A stretch of DNA of 64,000 nucleotides. It comes from Hirudinaria manillensis. Taxonomy: Eukaryota; Annelida; Clitellata; Hirudinida; Hirudinidae. Under the pieces are notes generated by a model. It was not told the origin of the DNA, did no database searches, and was given only the letters and a program-made list of their open reading frames with translations. Numbering within the stretch: position 1 is the stretch's first letter; each line of letters begins with the position of its first letter. The stretch covers positions 7,551,501 to 7,615,500 of the forward strand of contig CM067527.1 of the NCBI GenBank assembly GCA_034509925.1, in the 5' to 3' direction. The position numbers and the translations under genes are program-made. Below are positions 36,501 to 49,510 of the stretch, piece after piece.

Positions 36501-37624
36501 ATAAGTTCCGACTCATCAGATGCTAGGATTATTCGATCATTTTCGAACGTTTATTGAAATTGATGAGCGTAGATTTCTTAAATTAGACATGAGTGATGGA
36601 ATAACATAAAATGTAATGGAACAGCATAAAATACAATAAAATGGTTTAAAATTGTAATAAAATATCATAAAATAAGTTAAAATAGGACGCCATATTGGAG
36701 AGGAATCGAGACTTGAATCTTGCGGCGTTTATAAAGGAACTTATTGTTATTATAAGAATATTATTATAATATTTTCATCAACCTTTCAGATATTTCTGAT
36801 AATGCCTATTAATAATTTCAGAATTATATTTAACTATATTGAGTAATATATTTGAATCAATTGATTTTTAATCACAATTGGTGTTAACTGAAAATGTAGT
36901 TGTTGTCGGAATAATATTCTGTACCTAAATTATAATGTCTGGAGGTCAGTGCTTGGCCGGTAATGTCGACGATGACTCAGATCATTATAATAATTTATGA
37001 CAAATTATAAATATTAATGAATAATTCCTACCCTGTGAATGGAAAGATACTGAATCTTGCACGGCAGAACAGCCGTCTGACCTTCCAAGACCGTGACATT
37101 TGAAATGTCCACATCGAATACTGGACCCATGGATATCACTTTCAATTGAATTTTATTTATTTATTTTTACTAGTAATTGAATAATAATAATTATTATTAT
37201 ATGATATATATTTATATAGTTATGATAATAATAATAATAATAATTATTACTGTTGTTGATATATTATCGTTATAATGTGTTAATAATAATAATAATAATT
37301 ATTATTATTATTATTGATATTCACTAATATTTGCTTTTAACAAATAGTTCAACATTAATTAATTAATGGCATTATTGTTTCTTTTAAGATAAAATTACCA
37401 GCACATTAAGTTTAATAAGCAAAAATTATGAGTTAAGTTAAGTTCATTTTAACTTGATCACAAGTTTTGATCTACATAATAACTTATATAACCATTAATA
37501 TAATAAATATGCACTTAAAATCCGTTTTGAAATCACGAGAATTAAAAGCAAAATTTATAAATTGTAAACATTTGAAGTCAATTAGATTATAATAATAATA
37601 AAATTAATAAAATTATTAACATTA

Positions 37625-37658
<34 letters not shown>

Positions 37659-38410
37659 CATTCGTAATCGTTCATAATCATTCAACCGTTTTCATCGTAG
37701 GTTTCATCAGGATAATCAGGATAGTCGTATCCTGTGTCACCCTCTGTTTGTCCTGAAAAGCAAATTTAAACAAAAATTTAATTAAATTGAACAAATAATT
37801 AAAATTATTTAAAAAGTTTATTTCTTGTTTAATATTTCACTTTCATAATGCAATAATCGTCGATTAATGACTAAAATATTTTGTGCTGCATTTAATAATT
37901 TTAATAAATTTAAACAAAAGTAAATAGAAATAAACTTCCAAATGGGCTTTAAATTATATTATATTTATTAAATTAAATTATTTATAGTTTGAAGTGAAAT
38001 AATCGGAAATTATATAATTTAATTGCAATAAATTGAAATGATTTAAATTAAAATATTTAAAATGGTTTAATATTAAATCTTACTCAATGAATGGCCAAAA
38101 TGAACGAAATCGTAATGATAAAATCTTTAAGAAATACCTAACAACATCTGTCAATCAAGCATTGATCGAGATTAAATCAAAACTGTTTATTAAAGTAATG
38201 TATAATAATATAATATTAATATTATAATATTAAAGTATTATATAATAATATATTAGCTAACAAGCACGATTATAATAAATAAATAAATAAATAAATAAAT
38301 TAATTAATTAATTAATAATAAGCACAATTGAACACAATTCTCACCTCGAATAAAAACGAAGGGAAAGTAAAGAATGGAAGCAATAACCACGACAACCAGA
38401 TGTTTGTATT
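31580..38410 (-). CDS. Three-Ig-domain cell-surface protein, DIP/lachesin-like, partial model
   Basis: Seven minus-strand exons are phase-consistent: signal-like exon ending 38345, 37687-37752, 37051-37138, 35398-35630, 34749-34907, 34353-34499, 31580-31898. The first encodes a hydrophobic stretch ([18 protein letters not shown]) but has no ATG in frame, so an upstream start exon is missing. The second is acidic and Tyr-rich ([15 protein letters not shown]). Ig1 has Cys (LPCKI), Trp (VVW) and DAGTYLC. Ig2 has LNC, ITWY and IRCLASN. Ig3 has LNC, NYWQ and DYGDYRC. Domain order and the PPKIV / VPPEI linkers match arthropod DIP, lachesin and neurotrimin-type proteins, usually GPI-anchored neuronal adhesion proteins binding Dpr-like partners (family knowledge). 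The C-terminal exons after 31580 (phase 2) were not found. The Ig2 C-terminal half uses a weak GTTGGT donor. Confidence 0.82.
33466..33585. repeat. (AAT)n microsatellite in Ig gene intron
   Basis: About 120 bases of AAT repeats with a few interruptions, in the large intron before the Ig3 exon. Confidence 0.93.
36013..36084 (+). tRNA. Initiator tRNA-Met (CAT)
   Basis: The 72-base gene folds as a tRNA: acceptor AGCAGAG/CTCTGCT with discriminator A, an anticodon arm with three consecutive G-C pairs (CTGGG/CCCAG) and loop CCCATAA (anticodon CAT), and T arm CGTGG-ACCGAAA-CCACG. The A1-U72 pair, the GGG/CCC anticodon stem and the A at position 54 are hallmarks of the eukaryotic initiator. A TTTT terminator follows at about 36092. 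It lies on the plus strand inside the Ig gene's intron between 35630 and 37051, with no intron of its own. Confidence 0.96.
36276..36490. repeat. TAATTAATAGTA-type minisatellite
   Basis: About 14-15 units of TATAATTAATAG/A variants in tandem, about 190 bases beyond the tRNA, in the same Ig gene intron. Confidence 0.9.
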
Positions 38411-39197
38411 CGTTCAGTCTTGTTCATTAATTATGTTAATATTACGCTAATTAATTAAAATATTACCAAACAATGGTCATGTTTAATAATCATTATGTTT
38501 ATTAAATGCTTACTTATAACAAGTCCTGGTAATTAAAAATAATTAAGCATAAAAACATCTTGTGTTTTTGTCAATGAATCGATAAACATTATTTGTAACT
38601 AATACAAATGACATTTAATTTATTATTCATTTATGAAAATTATTACTAAATGTTAACTAAATTATTAAAACCACACGAATAAATTTATTCAATATTTTCT
38701 GATCGTTTTCTGAATAATTCTGACGTGAATTTCAAATCAACGAGCAAGAGTCATCGGATCAGGAATCAAACGAATGGCGTTTATAAAGACCAGAAATCAC
38801 TCATCATCATCATCATCACCATCACCGTCATCATCATCATCGTCGTCTCAGTCAATAGTTATCATTATCATAGCATTATCACATGTCGTATGAAATTTGA
38901 AAAAGAAATTCATATGTAATTAATATTTTTTTCGGGTCCCTTGTAAATTAGAATTGTTGGATTGTATTTGTATTAATTTAATAACAAATTGGTAAATAAA
39001 ATTAAAAAGAAAATATTAAAGTAAATAAACCATATCCCAACAAATCCCCACAAAGGCTTGTTTACAACAGTAAATTCATCAATCATTTATCAACATTTAT
39101 CGAAAAATCTGATTTTTTGTTTGAAAATATCAACAAACAAATAAATGAATATCAAACAATGAATGAATAATATCCACAGGGGAAATTGAAGAGGAAG

Positions 39198-39335
39198 AAG
39201 TTAAAGTGCCGAAGTTCTGAGGTGAATGCAAAGGTTCCGTGTTCGATTCCCAGCGTCGACAGACAACTTCCTGAAATGTAAGCATCGAAATGTCTCCTCG
39301 TGTTTGTCCTTCGTTGCGTGCATTGCTGGATTTGT
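39198..39335 (+). mobile_element. Possible tRNA-derived SINE
   Basis: GAATGCAAAGGTTCCGTG followed by TTCGATTCCCAG gives a good Pol III B box (GTTCGATTCC). The 58.9-59.2 kb element has a similar RGATRCAAAGGTT...GTTC block on minus. The A box is not clear. The region is less AT-rich than its flanks. Confidence 0.35.
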
Positions 39336-41639
39336 AGTTGATTCAACTTTTAATTAATAAATAAATAAATAAATTAATTAATTATTTATTCATTCATTTC
39401 ATTTTCAATTAAATTGGTAAGATTTAAATTCAATTTTAAACTGATTAAAATTTTTATTTCCTTATACGATCATTTGCATTAACAAATAAAAGATTAAAAT
39501 TTAAAAAAATTAAAGATATTTATACTACCGCAACCGCATCAAGTTATGATAACGATGATAAAAATAAGCGTCGCTATTATCGTCATGATAATGATCAAAC
39601 TTAAAATGTTAAAATAATTACATAATTAAATTAAAAGCTGAAACAAAAAATAAGAGTCGTTACGAAAGTAGAATTATAATCAAGCACAGATCTATGGCCA
39701 ACCATCGATCGGCGAATGGGCGGAAGTGGTTGCGTCCCTGTAATTTCGCTCGCTTCAAAGATGGCCGAGACCATAGAAAGGAAAAACAAAGACCTCAAAT
39801 TATGTACAATTCACCGTCCTCACTGATGCACGCGTTCTCTTCAATTCTGTTTAATAATTTCTTTTGAATATTTTATTGAAATACCATCTTAATGATTTAT
39901 TTACTTTATTAGGATTTGATTTTTAATTTGTTTTCAAAATATTGATTAAAGTTTGATTTCACGATTTCACGTTAAACAACGTCAACAACACAGATAAGAA
40001 ACAATTTATCTGCATGGTGATTGTATACTATACAATACTATATAATATATAGACATCATGAGATGAGCAATATTGCAATTTGTTTTTTTTTTAATAAATA
40101 TTTAAATAAATCGAAAAAGTTAAAATCATGAAATTCAAATTAAAAGTCGGCGTTATGTTTCTTTCCTCGAGCATTTCCGAACTTTTTGTTTGTTATTATA
40201 AATAATAAATTTTAAAAATTAAATAATAAATAATATGACAATTATTATTATTATATTATTATTATATTATTAAAATCATTATTATTAACTATTATCATTA
40301 TTATTCTTATTCTTATTATTATTATTATTATTATATTCAAATAATTGCGTGGTCGTCATCTTCGTAATTACCAACGCCATTTTGGTGGACATTATCATTT
40401 TAACTAAACAAATACGTAAAAAGAGTTGGTTTTGGGAAAGTTTGAATAAAAATTTATTTTCAGTAACAATTGTTTTTCAATGACTTCAGATTTTTTTCCA
40501 ACAAAATGGAGTTAAAATATAAACAAAAACATCTATAAATGCCTCCCGAAGAAAACTTAAATTCTGAAGAAATCTATTAATGGATTTGGTAAAACCAACA
40601 AGAAAAACAACAGCAACAATAATAAGCAATAATAACAGCAATAATAATAATAATCTTTAATGCGATAATAATATGTTTGGATGTTTGGGTGGTTGGTTGG
40701 GCTGATGGATGGATTGTTGGATGGATGAGTGGATGTTGGGCCAGATGTCCTTGTGACAACAACGCATATTAATTGGTTTGGTGCTGATATCATGTTTTTG
40801 TGACTCTTTAATCAAATAATATTATTTAACGTTAATTTATGAGTGATATGATTGCTATTTTAACATTATTTCTAAAAATAATTCTTGAATGTTCGCGTGA
40901 AAAGATCAAGAAGCAATGGCATCTGGCGAACACTTTATGTTTTGTGACATAATTGTTTCTTATTCGTCTTTAGAGTTATTTTTAAACACCCTACAAAAAT
41001 GTTGCAGCAAGGTCATTATGGACGGTATGACTTGGTTAGTCAGAAATTATAATATTTTAAATGAAATCAATCCTTGTATTATTTTTGCAGTTGATTAAAA
41101 ATTCTTTAAAAGCCAACCAAAAATATCATAAGCTAACAAATAAATAAATTTCATAATTTTTGTAAGATCCATTACCTCGAATGACCTACATTACCCTCTA
41201 AACTTTGACTGTTGACCTCAGAAATGTGATGATAGTTAATCCTTAAGACCCTCGTAGCTTCTCAAATGCAGTCATAAACTCTTGCAATTTCTTCTCCTGT
41301 CAAAAGCAAATAATTCTCTCGAGTCACCAATTTGACGAGGAAGATTTCGATACGATGATGATGACGACGACGACGATGTCGGTGCCAATAAGACAGACAG
41401 ACAGACAAACATATTTCACGACTCATTGAACTGACAACTTGGCGTCTTGATTGACAACAATTCCTGAAGGATCGTCAGAAGATCTTTCAAGTGATAAACT
41501 CACCGTTCAACCATGTTTATGTGTCTGAGCGATAATAAGACTGATGACCGCCATTTGTACGCGACGTCTGCCCGACCGGAAAACGCGATAAGCAACTGCC
41601 ACGAAGACCTTAATAACAGTCACAACAGCAAAATAATTT

Positions 41640-41692
41640 GTAATAATAATAATAATGATAATGACAACAACAATAATAATAATAGTAATAAT

Positions 41693-41780
<88 letters not shown>

Positions 41781-41886
41781 GTAATAGCAATAGTAATAAT
41801 AATAATGATTAAAATAATAATAATAATAGTAATAGTAATAGTAATAATAATAATTAAAATAATAACAATAATAATAATAATAATAT
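41640..41886. repeat. Long (AAT)n array
   Basis: About 245 bases of AAT triplets with GAT, AGT and AAC variants. The poly-Asn/poly-Ile frames are artefacts. Confidence 0.95.
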
Positions 41887-44800
41887 CATTAATAATAATA
41901 ATGTATTAAAATAAATGTTTGTTTAATGATTTATGTCAAGGCACATGCCAATCGCCACTTCGCAGAAATCACAAGAAAAAACATTTTCAATGCCAAAAGA
42001 CATGGCATCTCGTAATGACTAATATTAATAATTTATTATTAAATATTTATATTTTATTATTATTAAATATTAATATTTTATTGTTAAATATTAAGACAGC
42101 AATTATTCATTTCGATACAAAATATAATTACAATGTTCTCCCGTAAAAAAATATTTATTTATTTATTTATAAAATAATTTAAAGTATTAAAATATATTTA
42201 TTAAAAATATATTGGAAAAAAAACATTAATTACAATGTTTTCCTATAAAGGTATTTATTTATAAAATAATTTAAAGTATTAAAATATATTTCCTTAAATT
42301 GATTAACAACAACAACAATTTCTGCTTAACTGATGAATGACCTCCTTAAAGCTTAAAATGTTGACAATTTTTCAGGGATGTGAACCACATTTGTCGCCGA
42401 TGATGATGACGACGACGATGAGGAAGTATTGAAGCAGTACAATGACGTACTATGTTTCACAATTCTCACATAAATCGTTCACTTTTAATTATTAACGTGA
42501 TATTAAAAAATAAATAATTAAAACTGAAACCCGTCTATGAAATAAAATCTTTAAAATGATTAAAAACTATAAAAAAAAAATAAATTGTAAATAAATTGTA
42601 AATCTGTCGACGTTAATAGGTTAACGTTGATTTTTTAATCTTGTTTGGAGATGATGACGGTTAAGTGAGGGCTCTTGGGGAGAGGATGAGTGCTTAGTGA
42701 GGGGGTTTATAGAGATGATGATGATGATGATGAGGGGGAGGAGGAGGATGAGGAGGAAGAAGATGAGGATGAGACAAGGGCGAACGACATCTCTCGGTGT
42801 TTCGAGGAGATTTTCAATCGAGGCAAAAAGTGTTTGAGTGTCGCTCGGATTTATTTCGATCGTTTTTTTGGAACCTTTTCGATCATTTATCGATTAATTA
42901 GTAATTATTACGGATTAATCGAAGTAATTATTAATAGTTAGGGATTAATTGTGATTAATAATTTCGTAATAGCAGACGTTATTATCGTCACATAGGCAAG
43001 TTATATGACTGCTGATTTACTATTATTAATTAGGTTTATTATTAATTAAATTAATATTTTAATTTTTAAATTTGGACATTTAAGATGTTTTTATGTTTTG
43101 CTTTTAAGTGGATAACTCAGAATTAATGGAAAAACAGGTTAAAATGATTTCATTGAATAATTTTCAAATTCAAATTAATCGAATATTTGAAGTTTTATGG
43201 GATTTAAAGTACGATCACTAAAATTAAGGCTCTAAAGAAATTTTAATACATTAAAATAGAATTAATAAAAAAAAATAATAAATAAATTTTAATTTAAAAA
43301 TCTTTTTAATTCATTAAAATAAACACAATTCTAGAAATATAATTAGAAAACATCAGTGAACAGAATGATTGAACAATTCTTTCATCATACCTTAAATATT
43401 TAAATAAATCTTAATTAAATAAACCTTAATTAAATATTTAAATGCAATTTAAAATACTTTGATCACAAATTAAATAAAAAAACAGACTTTTATTGAGTGA
43501 GTTTGTGATGTTGTGTCGTACGTTTCATTCGATTCCATCACGTTTAATGATTTCTTTATTACATTTCACCTGATATTTTGCGTTTTATTTGATTACAATT
43601 TTCTTGAAAATAAGGTTTTAAAAGAAATATTCCGAAATAAAATAAATATTCACGTAAATATATTTATTTATTTCATTAAATAAATATTTCAACAATATTC
43701 AATATTTCAATATTGTTTACTGATTATAAATTATAATGTTAAATTATGTCTTATATTGTTATTATGCTATTCGAGGTCACGTGGAAATTCACAAGTAAAA
43801 TTCCAGAAAGTTGTAACCGTAAGTAACACTTAACATTACAAGCAACATTTTCTATGCTTCAGGCAATTCTATCTCTTTCACAAACTTGATCAAATAATTC
43901 CCAGTTATTATATTTATAATTATTATATGCAATATAATAATATATAATATAATATTATATATAATATAATAATATGATATATAATAATGTATCAGAGCAT
44001 ATAATTAATTATGAATACTAGTAATATTTTTTGGTTTTTATTTATTCAATATATTTGAATTTGTGATCAATTACAATACCAACGTACGTTTTCAAGATGG
44101 CTGGAAAATTCCTTGTTGGAATTTTGTTGTTGTTGGAAGGATTAAAATTTCAAAATTCCGAGCAAAAATTTATTATTAAAAAAAAATTGTGGAATATTTT
44201 TTTTATTTTTTTTAAGAAAAGAAATTCATTTTTGAACAACAATTGAAGATTAAAACACGTTTCCAAGACCTGAACGCAGGAAAAAAATAAAAATAAAATT
44301 GATTTAAAAACATTGAAAAGAGGACATTTGTCTGAGACGTTTTTGTATCCAAGGTGTGCTGGATATCTTGTATCGTGTAAGATACCGTGTATCTTGTGTC
44401 TGGGGATCAATTTGTTAATTTTGTTAATTGATAATAGTTTTTATTATAAATAAATATAAATACTGGAATATTCTTTATTTAATTATATCGCGACGATCGT
44501 GGTTATAATTATTCTTTGTTATACTGAAAATATTTACAATTTACATTAATATATATAATAAAATTATGCTTGTAATAAGATTTAAATAACTATTTTAAAC
44601 AGGGCTCATAATGGGACATTGCCTCTTGATAACCCTAAAACAGGACATGACCTTTTAATAAAGAAACAAAGCGAATATCATGAATCAAATCGGAAGAACC
44701 GACAGAGAAATGTGATTTATTACCGAAAATACTTCGATATATCTAAATATATAAAGATGATTTTTCAAAAAGAAAATAAAAAAATAACATTTAATTCCAA

Positions 44801-45566
44801 TCAAATAACTCTAAAAAAAATAAAAGATAATTTGAAATATAATTTATTAATATTATTTAATTATAATTTGAAATATAATTTATTATATTTTAGATTGTAA
44901 ACAAAAACATTTTATAATTTATTTACAAACATTTAATTAAAGTCTGTTGCCCAATTAGTTTAACAATGTTTGTTAATAGAAACATTACTTCCTAATTTCC
45001 ATGTCCAAATGGATCTTCAGACAAGTCTTCTGCAATTGTTGAAATACGACTTTGTTTCTTCACCTCGACCATCTGTCCATCTGTCCATCTATAGGTCCGT
45101 CTATTTATATATTTGTCTGTCCGTCCGTCATTTATATATCTGTCCATCCATCCGTTCACTTGGTTTCCATTTAATCTAAAGAATATTTGTGCTCGTAAAG
45201 CTCATAGAAATTATAAATAAGTCACCTCATCACTTATGATGTTGAAAGAAGATAGCAATTCAAGCGATGTAATGCATTGCATAATTTATATTACGATATA
45301 ATAGTTATTCAATAATCCAAATATTATTCATATTTATAAAGTAAACAAAGTCAGAAATTGCAACATGATATAAACAATGTGATGATGATGGTGGTGATGG
45401 TGATGATGATGACGACGATGACGACGACGACGATGACGATGATGACAATGATAATTCTGTGGGTCATTACGTCCAACACTCCTTAATGTGGAAACAATCG
45501 AACATTAAATCCACTCCCAATCCCATTGCAATGATGATGTCATAAGATGGAAAGATGAACATGTGG

Positions 45567-46096
45567 GTGGATGGATGGATGGATGGATGGATGGATGGAT
45601 GGATGGATGGATGGATGGATGGATGGATGGATGGATGGATGGATGGATGGATGGATGGATGGATGGATGGATGGATGGATGGATGGATGGATGGATGGAT
45701 GGATGGATGGATGGATGGATGGATGGATGGATGGATGGATGGATGGATGGATGGATGGATGGATGGATGGATGGATGGATGGATGGATGGATGGATGGAT
45801 GGATGGATGGATGGATGGATGGATGGATGGATGGATGGATGGATGGATGGATGGATGGATGGATGGATGGATGGATGGATGGATGGATGGATGGATGGAT
45901 GGATGGATGGATGGATGGATGGATGGATGGAGTGATGGATGGATGGATGGATGGATGGATGGATGGATGGATGGATGGATGGATGGATGGATGGATGGAT
46001 GGATGGATGGATGGATGGATGGATGGATGGATGGATGGATGGATGGATGGATGGATGGATGGATGGATGGATGGATGGATGGATGGATGGATGGAT
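45567..46096. repeat. 530-bp (GATG)n tetranucleotide array
   Basis: About 130 near-perfect GGAT units with one interruption (GGAGTGAT) near 45930. Because the unit is four bases, each frame reads a tetrapeptide repeat: W-M-D-G on plus and I-H-P-S on minus. These long frames are not genes. Confidence 0.98.
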
Positions 46097-46758
46097 ACAT
46101 GGATTGATTAGGATATTATCAATTGTAGTCTGGAAAACTCTTCGAATTTTAAAGTTTTGCAAGCGTTGTAATAATTTGAAAAAGCGTTTGTAATAATTTA
46201 ATTTTAAAAATTATAATGTGTTTAGTATTATAATTTTAATAAAATATAATAATTTTAACAACTCTCTATGGGGGAAAGCCGAGATGAAGACCACCAACAG
46301 TTTTACTTGAATTATGATGGATTGGACTATTATTTCAAGACAATGATGGCGATGAAGAAGAAGACGAAGATGATGATGATGATGAAGTAATGACGACGAT
46401 GATAATGATGATGATGATGCCTTATCAGCTGATCAAGTCAGCAAATGTGCTTCTCTGCGATAAGCCGGAGACCCAAATATTTTTATAACACCAAGGATTG
46501 TTAAGGATTGGAAACTCTTCAATTTTTAAAACAATTTGAGACGTGTATTATTTTTTATTATTTATTATTTATTATTTATTTATTCACAATTACTTCTTTG
46601 TGATGTCATCCTACTTAAGGACGATGAAGGATATGATTATTATATTTATTAACTTGTTATTATAATTATTGACTTTTCCAACGCAATTATTATCATGATT
46701 CGATGATGACGATGATATTAACAATAACATCACATTGTTATTGTTTTAATTGTCATTG

Positions 46759-46759
<1 letters not shown>

Positions 46760-46849
<90 letters not shown>

Positions 46850-46850
46850 C
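46760..46850. repeat. (ATT)n microsatellite
   Basis: About 30 ATT units on plus, about 190 bases outside the 3' end of retrotransposon copy A. Confidence 0.95.
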
Positions 46851-47039
46851 TTTATTAGCCGTTACCATAGACAGAGGACAGTTACGTTAGCATCATTACG
46901 ATGAATAACGTCAGTCAAAAGTGGATAATGCACGTTATTCTCGAACAGATGTCGCCTTCGACGTGAGCACGTGATTACATTAATTATTAGTTAATTATTG
47001 TTTGTACTTGTAATCATTATTTTTTTTTATATTTTATTT

Positions 47040-47437
47040 TCTCGGCCTCACACCCAAAACATAAACAACAATATTCCGACGGCCTCTCCAAAGTTTAGTG
47101 TCCGCACTAGGGCCCGAGATCACCCTGGACATTCGGTCAGAAGGTGAAATCACGATCGAACGCGCCGAGTACCGTCAACTGCCAATGTCACTTAGAATTC
47201 GCAGTCCGAAAAAGTGCGATTGCCCTCGGAAGTGGGCACCTGTGAGCCCTCCAGATTTTGTAACTGTGACTGAGGACCGAGAGCACGACGTACATTAAAC
47301 TCGTTTTCGAAGCGCCGCACTCCAGAATCTGTATGATTCTGCATTCATGACTCCTCTTCAGTTGCAAACGCAGGCGCCAATCTTCGGAAGCATTCTTTGG
47401 ACGCCGACTGGGGCATTCCTCAACATCCAATCATATT
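47040..47437 (-). mobile_element. R2/R4-like non-LTR retrotransposon copy A, 5'-truncated
   Basis: The minus strand carries the last about 80 codons and the 3' UTR of the same element as copy B. From the 5' junction at about 47437 to GAGGCCGAGAAAA at the 3' end it differs from copy B by only a scatter of substitutions and small indels (about 95 % identical by eye). Its 5' end is cut off directly in ATT/AAT repeat sequence (47438 onward). The reading frame at the C-terminus is still recognisable (SLMYVVLSVLSHSY, CPLPRAIALFRTANS). Confidence 0.85.
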
Positions 47438-47711
47438 ATTATTATATTCATTATTATTATTATCATTATTATTATTATTATCAATTTTATTCTTATGTAA
47501 ATTGTTATATAATACATCATTTTGTCATTATATGTTATATAGCAATGTTATTTATATATTATGTTATGTTAATAATATTATTATTACTGACGCTGCTATT
47601 GACCTAACTGCACGACAATCTTTAGTAGAACATTTTAAAAGCAGTTTAATGACCTTTTGACCTTTAATTTCTGCAATTAGAATGTAATTCTGAAGCAAAT
47701 GGTGTAATTAA

Positions 47712-47868
47712 ATGATCTTTGCATAACTAAGTAGTCCTTACATAACCAAATAGTCCTTGCATAATTTAGTAGTTCTTGAATAATTAAGTAGTTCTTGCAT
47801 AATTAAATAGTCTTTGCATAATTAAGTAGGTCTTGCATAATTAAATAGTCATTAGCTAAACAAATAGT
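47712..47868. repeat. About 20-bp minisatellite, about eight copies
   Basis: The unit is roughly CTTGCATAATTAAGTAGT with drifted copies, lying between the two retrotransposon copies. Confidence 0.85.
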
Positions 47869-47892
47869 CTAACAATTGCCATGTAATTGTAG

Positions 47893-48030
47893 GCAAATAT
47901 TTGCTGTCAAACATCGCCAATGAAGTCCACAAAATGCTTCTCCGTATTATCGCCCAGAGCGACCAGAAATTTCCATTTCTTTCCGAGAAATTCGATTTTA
48001 AATCCATTTTTGCTGTCAATTGCAAATTAT
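47893..48030 (+). CDS. Candidate internal exon of an unrecognised gene
   Basis: After TAATTGTAG the segment is open in the phase-1 frame and reads KYLLSNIANEVHKMLL, RIIAQSDQKFPFLSEKF, DFKSIFAVNCKL up to a GTGAAA donor (phase 1). Codon use looks coding, in contrast to the surrounding repeats. The acceptor lacks a strong pyrimidine tract. It shares a loose pattern with the exon at 25470 (aromatic-Leu, Ile, Val, Leu, then S-D and L-S), which may be chance. Confidence 0.33.
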
Positions 48031-48619
48031 GTGAAACAGTTGTTTATAATAATTACGAAGATCTAATAATTATAATAAATATAATAAATATCATTAGTTT
48101 ATTAATAACCTTCAAAAATTTAAACGCTTTAATTTTGTTTAGAAAAACCATATATCCTGATAAATAAAATATTATTATTATTATTGATCAAATTAATAGT
48201 AGTTTACTAATTGTAGCCCTATCACCACAGCCATCATCATCATCATCATCATCACCACCACCATCATCGTCGTCATCATCACGAGCAAAATGATTACCAT
48301 TACAGACGTCTTAGTTCCGATCAATGTCATCATCGCAGTCCTCATCAATCAGCGTCTTTCGAAAGATTGATGACGTCACCAACGCGTCAACCAATGGCGA
48401 AGCTCTTCGGAGGGGAAGTGATGGAGAGTCGTTAAAATAAATGACTTTCGCAAAAAAAAAAGATATAAAAAAAAAACATAAAATAAAAAATAAAAACAAA
48501 AAAACAATAAAAAACACAATGAGTTGCCATGACGACCACGTCGTTCTGTTTTCATTCAATTTTTAAATTGCAGTTGAGGTCGTTAAGGGAACCCGCTACC
48601 GTTTTAATGATAAGAACGG

Positions 48620-48755
<136 letters not shown>

Positions 48756-48757
48756 GA

Positions 48758-49510
48758 CTTAAAATCAATCCAAACAAGTGCGCCACACTCCGTACGGAAA
48801 CTCATTGCAAGGAAAAACGCTGGATAGTCAATCCTACACCCTACATTAAATTTCAATCACAGGATATTAAAGCAATAGACGTCTCACAGACTTACAAATA
48901 CCTGGGGATACAGATTGGAGTTCGAGAGCAGCCAGTGTCGATCGGTTATGAAATTCAAAAGTCTCTCAACTCCATTTCAAAGGCACCAATTAAGCCTTGC
49001 CAACGCCTATATATTCTAAAAGTCCATCTGATACCAAGCCTCGTTCACAAACTTACCTTTGGCGAGGTCAACCTCGGTTCTCTGAGTTCCTCAGATACCG
49101 CGATTAGGAAAGCAACAAGACATTGGCTTCATCTTCCAAAGGATGTCCCAAAGCCATTTTACCATGCTCCCGTCAAATCCGGTGGTCTGGGAATTCTCCC
49201 ACTTAAACAATGGGTTCCCCGGCTCAGAATAAATAGATTGACAGAGATCTTCTCTGAGACAGGTAGTCGTAGAGATGAGTTCCTGTCGGATGTTCTGAGG
49301 AACAACACCCTGATCATGAGAGAATTCCGGAAATTTGGAACGTCACAGGCAAAACAATCAAAACTAGATTGGAAAGTGGCGGCTTCAGAGAGCCTATACA
49401 AAACAGTGGACGGTTATGGATTAAGATCATTCACCAGAGGAATTGGAATGAGTGATTGGATTTCAGCAGCGGTCCCAGAATTCCATCTGGCCAATATATC
49501 AAATGCATAA
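48758..49510 (+). pseudogene. Reverse transcriptase C-terminal part, copy B
   Basis: The frame is open from 48758 to the stop at 49508-49510. It covers the segment after the RT active site through the thumb: KYLGIQIG, IPSLVHKLTFG, ATRHWLHLPKDVPKPFYH and GGLGILPL are typical of R2/R4/NeSL elements. Near 49470 the protein continues in another frame (next entry), so a single indel separates RT and endonuclease parts. The N-terminus with DNA-binding fingers and the palm is absent. Confidence 0.82.

Larger units (their letters stand above)
38411..45566. other. AT-rich intergenic DNA, no firm gene
   Basis: It contains GAT/GAC-type triplet runs (38799-38850, 41353-41378, 42399-42421, 42715-42775, 45383-45445), a long AAT array at 41640, and ATT runs at 40240-40335. 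A 21-codon frame from ATG at 39761 (MAETIERKNKD...) and a 49-codon frame at 44096 with a hydrophobic start are open but unsupported. The start exon of the Ig gene should lie in the left part on minus. Confidence 0.4.

Noticed and set aside
38343-38430. ATG-initiated frame overlapping the signal-like exon of the Ig gene ([11 protein letters not shown]...)
   Set aside because: That frame is not hydrophobic and is out of phase with the next exon. The hydrophobic frame fits the phase, so a separate start exon is more likely.
45467-46193. Long open frames of 126-231 codons across 45.5-46.2 kb in several frames
   Set aside because: They are generated by the (GATG)n repeat; every frame reads a tetrapeptide repeat.
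48050-48075. Minus-strand AG-ATCTTCG, considered as an exon 2 of the small family
   Set aside because: The translation DLRNYYKQ... does not match and the stop position differs.
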